The notes under the pieces were generated by a model. It saw only the letters and a program-made list of their open reading frames with translations, had not been told where the DNA came from and ran no database searches. Positions 42,798-51,024 of a stretch of 64,000 nucleotides of DNA are shown piece by piece. Positions within the stretch are counted from its first letter, which is position 1. Every line of letters starts with the position of its first letter. Position numbers and translations under genes: made by a program. This stretch comes from CADEFQ01 sp050249415 (lineage in GTDB: Bacteria > Pseudomonadota > Gammaproteobacteria > Steroidobacterales > Steroidobacteraceae), in the NCBI GenBank assembly GCA_050249415.1, contig JBFWQO010000010.1, positions 1 through 64,000 on the forward strand. Direction: 5' to 3'.

Positions 42798-45700
42798 GCG
42801 GGGCTCCCGTGGTCGAATCGGCGACCGGCTCCGCCTTGCCGGCGCGCTGGCGCAGTTCCGCGATCCAGCCGGTGACCGGCTTGTCCTCACCGGTGAGTTC
42901 CCGGTAGCGCTCGAGCTGCGCGAGCGCCGGCACCGGCTCGAGGAGATACAAGTCGAGCAGGACCGCGTAGTTGCGGTGCGCGGCAGCGAACGTGTCGTCG
43001 GCCGCGACCGCCTGTTCATAGGCGGCACGCGCTTCGGCGAACCGGCCGGCCATGCGCAACGCGAGGCCGAGTTCGGACGCGATCGCCGCGCCGGCAGGAT
43101 TGCGCTCGAGCGCCGCGCGCAGCGCCGCCGCCGACTCTTCGAGCTGGCCGGCCTTGCGCTGCTCGATGCCGAGATTGAAGAACACGGCCGCGTACTGCGG
43201 TGCAGCCACCGACAACTGGCCGAACTCGAGCACCGCGCCCGCGGTATCGCCGGCGCGGGCGAGTCCGACCGCACGATCGAAATCAGCGACAGCGCGCGCG
43301 GATGGCGCGGGTAGCGACCCCGCGGGCGGCGGCGGCTCGGCCGCTCGACCCTCCGCAGGCGCGGCGGCCGGTGGCGGTGGATCGAGGGCCGTGAGGGTGC
43401 CGACCACGTCGAGGGGCAGTTCGGTCTTGCCGTAGCGGCCGGGATTCAATTGCGCGAGGGCCGCGAAGCTCGCCTTCACGCCCTCGTTGTAGACACCGTC
43501 TTTCGTGTGCGCGACGTTGGCCTCGTGGACGCTGATCGACTGTTCCTCGAACGGGAAGGCCTGCTCTTCGAGCAGCAGGTCGTACTGCTCGAGGGCATCG
43601 CCGGCGAGATTCTTCGGCCGCTCCGATGCCATCAGGTCGCGCGCGAGCGTGCGATACAGTTCAGCCATCTCGAAAGTCGCCATCGTCGTGACATCGGCGA
43701 CTCGGTAATCGGCGGCAGCCTTGTAGGCCGCGAGCGCGGCCTCGAGCGCCTGGCGCTTCTGCGCGAGGCTCTTCTTGAGCGGCGCCGTCAGTTGCACGCC
43801 GCGGAATGCATCGCGCGTCGGCGTCGCGAGCGCCAGTTGCGCGCTCGCTGCGAGGAACTTCGTGCGATCGGTGCGCGCGGTGCCTGCCGCGGCGTCGGCG
43901 CGGATGATCTCGCGCTGCCAGAATTGCCGCTTCATCGTGTCGCCGCGCCCGCCGGCGCTCTCCGCGAGGCGCTGGCGCACCTCGATGGCCTCGGGGACCG
44001 GCACGGGATAATCGGCCACGAACTTCTCGAGCATGACGACGGAGCGGTCGACGTTGCCGGCCTTTTCGTAGAGATCGGCCGCCTGCATCGTCGCCTCGCG
44101 CCGCACGGCCGGATCCTCGGTCGGCGAAGCCGCGATGCGTTCGAACTCTGTGGCGGCCTCGCCTGCGCGGCCTGTCTCCGAGTAGGCGACCGCGAGACTG
44201 CGTGTGACCTCGGGCTGCAGCTTGTCCTGCGGGAAATCACGACGGAAGGACTCGAGCACCGGGATCGCGCGGTCCCACACCCTCTGCGTGACGAGGAGCG
44301 CGGCGGCGTCGTAGGTGGCGGTCGAGCGGATCGTCGAATCCGGCGCCACGGCCGCGACGCGCAGGAAGGTGTCGACCGCGCCGAGCGCATCGCCGGCGTT
44401 GCGCTGCGCCTCGCCCTGCTTGTAGACCGACGCGGCCAGCCGCTCGGTGATGTCCGCGCGCTGGGGATCGTCGGGCGGCGTGAGCGCGCGCGCATTGATG
44501 AACGCCGCCTCCGCCTTGTCGAAATGGAGCAGGTTGAAGTTCGCCTGGCCGATGATCGTCCAGCCGATGCGTTGCTTCGCGTTATCTACCGGTGGCTGTC
44601 GCGCGAGCAGCGTCTCCGCCACCGTGATCGCGCGCGGCAGGTCGCCAGCGGCGAAGATGTCCTCCGCGGCGCGGGTCAGCACGCCGGCACTGTCCGGGTG
44701 CCCGGGAAACGTGGTCGCGAACTTCACGCCCGCGTCGACCGCCGCCCGGTGCACGGCGCCCCGCTCCGCGGCCGGCAGGCTCTCTTCGTGCCGCTGGTAC
44801 GCGACGAGGCCCGCGTAGCCGGCGGCCGCGGCCCGGGTATTCCCCGGATACTCGTAGGCCGTGCGCTGGTACTCGTCAGCCGCATCCAGGTACTGGCGGC
44901 TCTCGAACAGCGTTTCCGCGAGCAGGTAGTTGGTGGCGGCGGAATCCGGATCGTCCGGGAACGATTGCAGGTAGTCGCGATACCAGCGCGCCGCCTGCTG
45001 GTAATCCCCGATCTTCTTCGAGGTCTGCGCGGTCGCGTGGTAGTACTGCGCGACGTCCTTCAGGTTCGTCTTCAGTTCGGCGGTGACCTTCGGGTACTTC
45101 GCACGGTCGCGCCCGAGCCAGAAATCGCCCGCGAAACGATAGCGCTCGACGTACTCACGCTTGCCGTCGAGCACGAGATCCGTGAATCCGCCCTTCTTGT
45201 AGGCCTCGATCGCCTGCATCGAGAGCCCGGGCGCGTACTCGTTGTTCGGATCGCGGTTGACGAAGGCACGATAGGTGCCCGCCGCATCCTGGTAACGCTC
45301 CTTGTCGACATAGAGGTCGCCGAGGCGCGAATACATCAGGTGCGCGTAGGGTGGCGTGCCGTGCTGCGCCACGAACGCATCGAGCGATGCGGCGCCGTCG
45401 AGGTAGGAAAACGTGATCGCCATGACGCGGAGTGTGTCGTCGACGAGTTCCTTGTCGGCACGCGACAGGTCGTCGAACCGCCGCTCCTTCGTGCGCGCAC
45501 CCGGGTCGCGCAGCATGGAGTCGAGCACGCCGGCGAAGGACGCGAGGCTCTCCTCGTTGCGCGATTGCTTGAACAGCGACCAGCCCTGCTTGTAGAGGCT
45601 CTGCTCGTGGAACGCCGACCTGGCGCCGAACTGGAGCGCCTTTGCATAGGCGGTCTCGGCTTCGCCATAGCGTTTCGCGGAAAAGAGCATTTCGCCGCGG

Positions 45701-46218
45701 CGAAACTGGATCTCGTCGAGATGGGACGTCGTGGGATAGCGACGTACGATGTCGTCGAGCGTCGCGAGCGCCTTCTCGGGCTGGCCGGTCGTCTCGTAGG
45801 CGCGCGCGAGCTGGTAGAGCACCTGGTCGTTGCGCGGATAGTTCGGGTAGGCCTCGAGCAGCGTCGAGTAGAGCGTGATCGCCTCGGCGCCCGCGAGGTC
45901 GATCGCGGTGACCTCGTTCTGCATGCGCTCGAGCTCGCCCGCCTCGAGGTTCAGGTCGCCGAGCCGGCGCAGCGCCTCGGCCCGCAGCGCCGGGTCCGTG
46001 TTCTGCAGTTCGAGGAAGCGGCGGTAATTCTCCATCGCCCGCGGTGCGCTCGCCGGCACGGCCGCCGATTTCTGCACGTCGATCGGACGCGCGCGCAGGT
46101 CCTTGATGGTCGGGGCGGCACCCTTCTTCGGCTTGTCGGCCGCAAACGCACCGGGGGCGGTAACCACCGCGCACAGCGCCAGCAGGCAGGCCGCGGCCGC
46201 CCTGCCCCGCCCGCTCAT
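42790..46218 (-). CDS. Large periplasmic tetratricopeptide-repeat protein
   Basis: A 1142-residue exported protein: signal peptide (AAAACLLALCAVVTAPGAFAA), then TPR-like helix pairs over most of its length (for example RNDQVLYQLARAYETTGQPEKALATLDDIV near residue 130, HLMYSRLGDLYVDKERYQDAAGTYRAFV, TNYLLAETLFESRQYLDAADEYQRTA, and a C-terminal group QYAAVFFNLGIEQRKAGQLEESAAALRAAL). Size and repeat content parallel GltD/AgmU of the Myxococcus gliding machine, but homology is not proven here. It overlaps the upstream TPR gene by 4 bp (ATGA). Likely a periplasmic scaffold between the TolQR-like motor and the outer membrane. Confidence 0.88.
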   Translation of the reverse strand: MSGRGRAAAACLLALCAVVTAPGAFAADKPKKGAAPTIKDLRARPIDVQKSAAVPASAPRAMENYRRFLELQNTDPALRAEALRRLGDLNLEAGELERMQNEVTAIDLAGAEAITLYSTLLEAYPNYPRNDQVLYQLARAYETTGQPEKALATLDDIVRRYPTTSHLDEIQFRRGEMLFSAKRYGEAETAYAKALQFGARSAFHEQSLYKQGWSLFKQSRNEESLASFAGVLDSMLRDPGARTKERRFDDLSRADKELVDDTLRVMAITFSYLDGAASLDAFVAQHGTPPYAHLMYSRLGDLYVDKERYQDAAGTYRAFVNRDPNNEYAPGLSMQAIEAYKKGGFTDLVLDGKREYVERYRFAGDFWLGRDRAKYPKVTAELKTNLKDVAQYYHATAQTSKKIGDYQQAARWYRDYLQSFPDDPDSAATNYLLAETLFESRQYLDAADEYQRTAYEYPGNTRAAAAGYAGLVAYQRHEESLPAAERGAVHRAAVDAGVKFATTFPGHPDSAGVLTRAAEDIFAAGDLPRAITVAETLLARQPPVDNAKQRIGWTIIGQANFNLLHFDKAEAAFINARALTPPDDPQRADITERLAASVYKQGEAQRNAGDALGAVDTFLRVAAVAPDSTIRSTATYDAAALLVTQRVWDRAIPVLESFRRDFPQDKLQPEVTRSLAVAYSETGRAGEAATEFERIAASPTEDPAVRREATMQAADLYEKAGNVDRSVVMLEKFVADYPVPVPEAIEVRQRLAESAGGRGDTMKRQFWQREIIRADAAAGTARTDRTKFLAASAQLALATPTRDAFRGVQLTAPLKKSLAQKRQALEAALAAYKAAADYRVADVTTMATFEMAELYRTLARDLMASERPKNLAGDALEQYDLLLEEQAFPFEEQSISVHEANVAHTKDGVYNEGVKASFAALAQLNPGRYGKTELPLDVVGTLTALDPPPPAAAPAEGRAAEPPPPAGSLPAPSARAVADFDRAVGLARAGDTAGAVLEFGQLSVAAPQYAAVFFNLGIEQRKAGQLEESAAALRAALERNPAGAAIASELGLALRMAGRFAEARAAYEQAVAADDTFAAAHRNYAVLLDLYLLEPVPALAQLERYRELTGEDKPVTGWIAELRQRAGKAEPVADSTTGAPHE

Positions 46219-48155
46219 CGTGACGACTCCCCGCCGGGCGGCGGAGACGCCGGCACGGGCGCGGGCGCATCGCTTTCCGGCGCAACGCCATCCGGCGCAG
46301 TGCCGGCCGCCGGCGCATTGGCCGCACGATCGTAGATCGTCGCGAGCGCAAAGCGAGCCTGCACGCGGTAGGCCGCGAGCCGTTCCTGCTGCGACTCGAG
46401 CTCGTGCACGGCCATCGCCTCCAGGTGGTCGTTCTGGCGGTCACGCGCCGTCTCGAGCCGCGCCTGCAGCGCCGCGAGCCGCGATGCAAGCGCCTCGATG
46501 CGCACCTCGAACTCGCCCGTATTGGTCGGCACGTTCTTGCGCGCCTTCTCGACCCGCACCCAGCGGCGCTGCGCCTCGCGCAGCGCCGCGTCGAGGTCCC
46601 TGATCTCGCGGCGTTGCTGGTAGACGCGGGCGCGCATCGCCTCATCCAGCCGCCAGGACAGCACCCCCTTGACGAGCCGCAGCCGGTCCTTCATGCCCGC
46701 GTCGCCGTTCGCGAGCGCCTGTTCGAGACGCCGGATGCGCGCCCATTGATCGCGCTCCAGGGCGGTGCCGAGCGCCGCGGCATCGTGGGTGCGCTCGATC
46801 GTATCGAGCCGTGATTCGAGCTCGCCGCGCTCACGCTCGATGCGTTCGGGCGCGTCGGTCGCGAGCAGCGCGTCCGCGCGCGGCACGCGCCCGGCATACG
46901 CCTTCTGGCGTGCGTCCACCATGTCGTGGAAGGCGTCCATGCTCCCGGACCAGGCGGCGAGCCGCTCCTTCATGAACGCGAGGTCGCGGTAGTTCTTGAG
47001 GCCTTCCTGGAAATCGTGGCCGGCGAGCACGGCGTAGAGATAGCGCGACTGCGGTGCGTCCGGCAGCTCCTTCAGCTGCCAGAACCAGCCGCGGCGGTCT
47101 TCGGTTTCGCCCGCGAGCAGGTCGTCGAGCAGCCGGGTCGAGCGCAGGTGTTCGATGGTCTTGCCGAGCGAGGCGCCCTCCTTGTCGAACTCGCGCATGG
47201 CCGTCTCGTAATACTCTGCCGCTTGCGCGTTCGCGCCGAGCTTGCCATACGCGTAGGGCACGGCGAGCCAGGATTCCTGGACCGCGGCGTCGAGCAGGTT
47301 GCGATCACGCAGCTCGAGCCAGGGCGCGAGCGCACTCTCGAAGTCGCCGAGCGCGGCGTCGGCCCAGCCGGCGCCGAGCAGCGCCTTGTTCGAGAGCGGG
47401 CCGTTCAGCCGCACCCGCTCGAGCACGACCTTGGCATTCGCCGGTTGCCCGGCCTGCAGGTACGCAAACCCGAGGGCGAGGTTCGCCTTGTCCTTCAGCG
47501 CGAGCATCTCGGGCGTCGCCGCCGCCATCTCGCCGACGCTCGTGAGGTAACGGTCGGCGTCGGGGAGCTGGCCCTTGCGCACCAGCGCGACGCCGAGGTT
47601 GAAACGCGCGTACGCGACCCAGTCGGCGCGGCCCTGGAAACTGTCGAGCAGTTGCACGGCCTCGTCGTAGCGACCGCCGTGCATCAGCACGTTCGCGAGC
47701 AGGTGGGTCTTCTCGGCCTCGAGCTCCGCCGGCAGCAGGCCCGTGACGCTGCGCAACGCCTGCTCCGCCTTGTCGTCGTAGCCGCGCGCGTACCAGACCT
47801 TGCCGAGATAGAACCAGGCGCGATTGCGCACGCCGGGCGGCGTCCCGTCGGTCAGCAGCCGCGCGAAGCGCTCGCCGGCTTCGTTGTGCATGCCGAGGGA
47901 GAGATAGAGCCCGCCGGCGAGCAGTTCCGCTGCGGCGAGATGGTGCGGCATCCGGCCCCACTGCTCGTACGCGAGGAGGCGCGTCAAGGCCTCGAAATTG
48001 TCGTCCTGGTAGAAATGGAACAGCACGTCGCCGTAGTGCAGGTCCTGCACCCGCGTGGCCGGCAAGCTGTCGGGCGCCGCGGCCGCACGCGCGCCGCCCG
48101 CAGCCGCCGTGAGGCTGCCGCAGGCCGCGACGAGCGCGATGAGGGCGCCGCGCAT
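46215..48155 (-). CDS. Periplasmic TPR and coiled-coil protein
   Basis: A 646-residue exported protein. A signal peptide (MRGALIALVAACGSLTAAAGGARA) is followed by TPR-type helices at about 60-290 (HLAAAELLAGGLYLSLGMHNEAGERFA, VRNRAWFYLGKVWYARGYDDKAEQAL, ARFNLGVALVRKGQLPDADRYL), a middle region (about 300-420), and long Arg/Glu-rich coiled-coil segments at about 440-610. The tail is Pro/Ala rich. Its length is near that of GltC of Myxococcus; the correspondence is tentative. The ATG immediately follows the TAG stop of the preceding gene. Confidence 0.86.
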   Translation of the reverse strand: MRGALIALVAACGSLTAAAGGARAAAAPDSLPATRVQDLHYGDVLFHFYQDDNFEALTRLLAYEQWGRMPHHLAAAELLAGGLYLSLGMHNEAGERFARLLTDGTPPGVRNRAWFYLGKVWYARGYDDKAEQALRSVTGLLPAELEAEKTHLLANVLMHGGRYDEAVQLLDSFQGRADWVAYARFNLGVALVRKGQLPDADRYLTSVGEMAAATPEMLALKDKANLALGFAYLQAGQPANAKVVLERVRLNGPLSNKALLGAGWADAALGDFESALAPWLELRDRNLLDAAVQESWLAVPYAYGKLGANAQAAEYYETAMREFDKEGASLGKTIEHLRSTRLLDDLLAGETEDRRGWFWQLKELPDAPQSRYLYAVLAGHDFQEGLKNYRDLAFMKERLAAWSGSMDAFHDMVDARQKAYAGRVPRADALLATDAPERIERERGELESRLDTIERTHDAAALGTALERDQWARIRRLEQALANGDAGMKDRLRLVKGVLSWRLDEAMRARVYQQRREIRDLDAALREAQRRWVRVEKARKNVPTNTGEFEVRIEALASRLAALQARLETARDRQNDHLEAMAVHELESQQERLAAYRVQARFALATIYDRAANAPAAGTAPDGVAPESDAPAPVPASPPPGGESSR

Positions 48156-48710
48156 CTACTCCCAGTCCTTGATCTCGAATTCCGGCTGCGCCTTGCGCTG
48201 CCGATCACTGATGCGCAACTCGAGGTACTTGGCCCCGACGCTCTTCTCGAACCTGAGCGTCGCGCCACGCCGGTAGTCCCGTGCATTCGGCCCCTTGCCC
48301 GCGAAGAACGCCACGAGTTCGTGCGGACCGGTCTTCAGGTTGCCGACGTAGAGGCGCTGCACGCCGCCTTTCAGCAGCGCCTCGGCCTCGCGCGCTGTGT
48401 AGAGGTAGTTCGACACTTCCTCGTCGTCGATCTTCAGCTGCACGGAATCGAGCGCGAAGAATTCGCCGACGTCCATCGAAACGAACACGGCCACCTGCGT
48501 GTTGGCGGGAAAGAGGAGTTCCTCCTCGAGGATGAACAGCTCCTTGTTGAGGTCGACCACGTCCTTTTTCAGGTCCTGCACTTCGGTGTCGAGCGCGCGG
48601 TTGCCGGCCGGCGCATCCTGCGCATGCGCCGCGCCGGCGAGCGCGCACGCGAGCAGCAGCGCCAGCCACAGGTACACCGGGAAACGAAGCGGGGTTGGAG
48701 CGATGGACAT
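48156..48710 (-). CDS. Exported coiled-coil/beta protein of the envelope locus
   Basis: A 184-residue protein with a signal peptide (RFPVYLWLALLLACALAGAAHAQ), a short coiled coil (LDTEVQDLKKDVVDLNKELFILEEELLF, about 40-67) and a beta-rich region (TQVAVFVSMDVGEFFALDSVQLKIDDEEVSNYLY, about 71-104; GNLKTGPHELVAFFAGKG). I do not know the family; the beta region looks like a carbohydrate- or PEGA-type sandwich. ATG 48710 is chosen over a GTG at 48737 because the signal peptide starts there. It directly abuts the TPR/coiled-coil gene. Confidence 0.8.
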   Translation of the reverse strand: MSIAPTPLRFPVYLWLALLLACALAGAAHAQDAPAGNRALDTEVQDLKKDVVDLNKELFILEEELLFPANTQVAVFVSMDVGEFFALDSVQLKIDDEEVSNYLYTAREAEALLKGGVQRLYVGNLKTGPHELVAFFAGKGPNARDYRRGATLRFEKSVGAKYLELRISDRQRKAQPEFEIKDWE

Positions 48711-48737
48711 CGTGGATCTCGCTGGTGGCTCAGGCAC

Positions 48738-49250
48738 TCATTCGTCGAGCAGGCGGCGCAGCTCGCGTACATACGGCGGCTCGCCCCGGGACTTCGGTTC
48801 GCGGTGGACGTAGCGGACCTTGCCGCCGCGATCGACGATCACGACGGTCGGCAGGCGATCGATCTCATAGGCGCGGCCGACGGACTTCTCCGGATCGCCG
48901 AGCATCGGAAACCCGACCCCGACGCTCGTCGCAAAATGGTGCGCACCTTGCGCGTCGTCGTCGATGCTGACGCCGTAGACCGCGAGCCCCGCGGGCCCGT
49001 AGGTGCGATACAGGTCATCGAGTTCGGCGAGATGCGTGCGGCAGGTGTTGCAGCGACTGCCGTAGAAGGTGAGGACGACGACCTGGCCGCGGGCCTCGGA
49101 CAGACGCACGTTGTCACCGGCCGCGGCCCGCAGCGCGAAATCGGGCGCCTCGCGGCCGATCAGCGGCGAATCGTCCGCCCACGCGGCGAACGCCGCGCAC
49201 AGCGACAGCAATGCGGGAACGGCTCGATGGATCAACGAACGGGTCCTCAT
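48738..49250 (-). CDS. Periplasmic thioredoxin-fold redoxin (AhpC/TlpA-like)
   Basis: A 170-residue exported redoxin. Signal peptide (RAVPALLSLCAAFAAWA), then IGREAPDFALRAAAGDNVRLSEARGQVVVLTFYGSRCNTCRTHL with a CNTC redox motif (about residues 66-69), VYGVSIDDDAQGAHHFA and the cis-Pro in IDRLPTVVIVDRGGKVRYVHR. ATG 49250 begins the signal peptide; the open frame to 49385 adds a basic, non-signal stretch. It could reduce or oxidise disulfides, for instance to prepare CxxCH cysteines of neighbouring putative haem proteins. A palindromic TTGACAATGTCAA lies 62 bp upstream. Confidence 0.85.
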   Translation of the reverse strand: MRTRSLIHRAVPALLSLCAAFAAWADDSPLIGREAPDFALRAAAGDNVRLSEARGQVVVLTFYGSRCNTCRTHLAELDDLYRTYGPAGLAVYGVSIDDDAQGAHHFATSVGVGFPMLGDPEKSVGRAYEIDRLPTVVIVDRGGKVRYVHREPKSRGEPPYVRELRRLLDE

Positions 49251-49311
49251 GACAGCGCGCACAGCAAGCGAAAAGGAGCGCGTCCTGCGCCTGCGACCGT
49301 CGCATGCGCAC

Positions 49312-49324
49312 TTGACAATGTCAA
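49312..49324. promoter_or_regulatory. Palindrome TTGACAATGTCAA upstream of the redoxin
   Basis: A perfect 6-bp-arm palindrome in the 166 bp gap between the DUF1501-like gene and the redoxin gene. On the minus strand it includes a perfect -35-like TTGACA, but the -10 position (17 bp on, GACGGT) is poor. It may be an internal promoter or regulator site that divides the long operon. Confidence 0.3.
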
Positions 49325-49416
49325 CGGAGCGCAGCGGCAATTCGAAGCGCCGGCGCATGACCTGCCGCACATTTCGTACGGCCACGGCCAGGCGTCGGCA
49401 ATGCGCGACAATGCGC

Positions 49417-51006
49417 TCAGAGCGGATTCGTGATCACGGCATCGACGATCGGCGCGAACACGGCGAGACTGTCGAGCTGGGCGCCCGAGCCGAGGCCGTT
49501 GCCGGGGAACAGCGTCGGGAACTGCCCGATCTGCTGGTGCAGGGCGAGGTAGTTGAGCAGCACCGTATTCACGAGCAGGTTGACGGCGTTGGCCGCCGGG
49601 TTCGAATTGTTCGCCACCGAGCCGTCGTCGGTGTAGTAGCCGATCTGGTTGCCGGTGCGCAGCGAGCTGCCGCTCGGCGTCACCACCGGCCGGCCACGCG
49701 GGTTGTAGACGAGGAAGAACGACGACGCGGTCGACTGGTTGTCGCTGGTCCACATGAACTTGCCGCGGCCGTTGGCGGTGCTGTCGACCTGGTTGCCCGA
49801 GGAGAGCGAGCCGTCGCTGAAGACATAGATCATCAGCGGCTTGCCGGCGCGGTGCGCGAATTCGAGGCAGGCACCGATGCACTGGCCGGCGCGGAAGTTG
49901 CGCACTTCGCCCGTGGCGCGGCCCTGGCCGTGGTAGTCATAGCCGCCCATCGTGATCGTGCCCGCCCCCGCATAGCCCTCGATCACCATCTTCATCACGG
50001 CGGCGGTCTTCTCGAACTCGCCGTCCGAATCGAACTCGGCGTCGGTGAAGATGCCCGACGCACCCTTGATGCGCGTGTCGAGTTCGGGATTCAGGTTGGC
50101 CGGTTGCCCGAAGCGATCCGCGAGATACGCGGTCTTCGTGTAACCGCATTCGATCATCGTCTTGATGGCCGCATCGCGGCTCACACCCGAATCGACGCGG
50201 CCGAGCTTGTCGCCGGAGAGGCGCACCATCGATTCGAGCACGGCCACCGCATCGTTCTGCGCCATCAGTTCCGCGAGCTTGCCGGTATCGACGAGGCCGG
50301 TCACGTCGCTCGTGCGATCGACTTTCGTCGGGCGGTATGCGATGTCGTAGGGCATCGGCGCCATCGAGTTGCCGCCGGAATCCGATGCGCGCGAGCCGAT
50401 GAGCGTCAGCAGCTGCCCGTCGGCGCCGCAGCGCTGGATGCCGTACATCGGGTTGTGCGGGTTGTTCGCGGTATCGTTCTCGGAACGCGCCGCGATGACC
50501 GCGCCGTTGGTGTTCGCCTGCGCGAGGAGGCTCGCCTTCGAGAGTATGCCGCGCAACATGCCGCCGTCGCTGTGCCACGCGAGGCCGAGCGAGGTGTCGA
50601 CGAACGTGGTCGGGCCGGTCGAGTTCGGCACCATGTCGCCCGGCAGGCCGAGCTTGCCGTAGCCCGCCGTCGACAGGAAATCGAGCTGGCCGCCCGGGCC
50701 GCCGATCAGGACCTCGGAGCCCGACATGTTGGCGCCGCCCGCGAGATCGAACGCGATGAACGGAATCTTGCCGGCACCGTCGGTGATGCCGCAGGCCTGT
50801 TTCAGCGCCTCGATGTCGGGCGACAGCGTCGCCTGCGCCGCGCGCGGCGCGAGGAGAGCGAGTACCGACGGCACGGCGACCACCGCCGCGCCGCTGCGAA
50901 AGCCGCGCGCGATCAGTTCACGACGCGTCACCGGTGCCGCATGGTCGGGATGCCGCAGCGGCTCGTTCAGGCCGAGTTCGCGGGGGGGCTTGTGGCGGAT
51001 CAGCAT
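49417..51006 (-). CDS. Tat-exported DUF1501-like protein
   Basis: A 529-residue protein with a twin-arginine leader, TRRELIARGFRSGAAVVAVP (about 27-46), ending near AAQA. The mature part has a strand-rich pattern as in DUF1501/sulfatase-like secreted proteins: PFIAFDLAGGANMSGSEVLIG, LGLAWHSDGGMLRGILSKA, GTITMGGYDYHGQGRATGE and GKPLMIYVFSDGSL. Two Cys occur in QCIGACLEF. DUF1501 proteins often pair with DUF1800 or cytochrome-type lipoproteins; here the pair is the LamG/CxxCH lipoprotein encoded just upstream (18 bp gap). The catalytic role is unknown. Confidence 0.8.
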   Translation of the reverse strand: MLIRHKPPRELGLNEPLRHPDHAAPVTRRELIARGFRSGAAVVAVPSVLALLAPRAAQATLSPDIEALKQACGITDGAGKIPFIAFDLAGGANMSGSEVLIGGPGGQLDFLSTAGYGKLGLPGDMVPNSTGPTTFVDTSLGLAWHSDGGMLRGILSKASLLAQANTNGAVIAARSENDTANNPHNPMYGIQRCGADGQLLTLIGSRASDSGGNSMAPMPYDIAYRPTKVDRTSDVTGLVDTGKLAELMAQNDAVAVLESMVRLSGDKLGRVDSGVSRDAAIKTMIECGYTKTAYLADRFGQPANLNPELDTRIKGASGIFTDAEFDSDGEFEKTAAVMKMVIEGYAGAGTITMGGYDYHGQGRATGEVRNFRAGQCIGACLEFAHRAGKPLMIYVFSDGSLSSGNQVDSTANGRGKFMWTSDNQSTASSFFLVYNPRGRPVVTPSGSSLRTGNQIGYYTDDGSVANNSNPAANAVNLLVNTVLLNYLALHQQIGQFPTLFPGNGLGSGAQLDSLAVFAPIVDAVITNPL

Positions 51007-51024
51007 GGTCGTTCTCCCTCGAAC

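Noticed and set aside
43450..46335. A 961-codon open frame on the plus strand
   Set aside because: It is the shadow of the 1142-residue TPR gene, with no motif, signal or ribosome site of its own.
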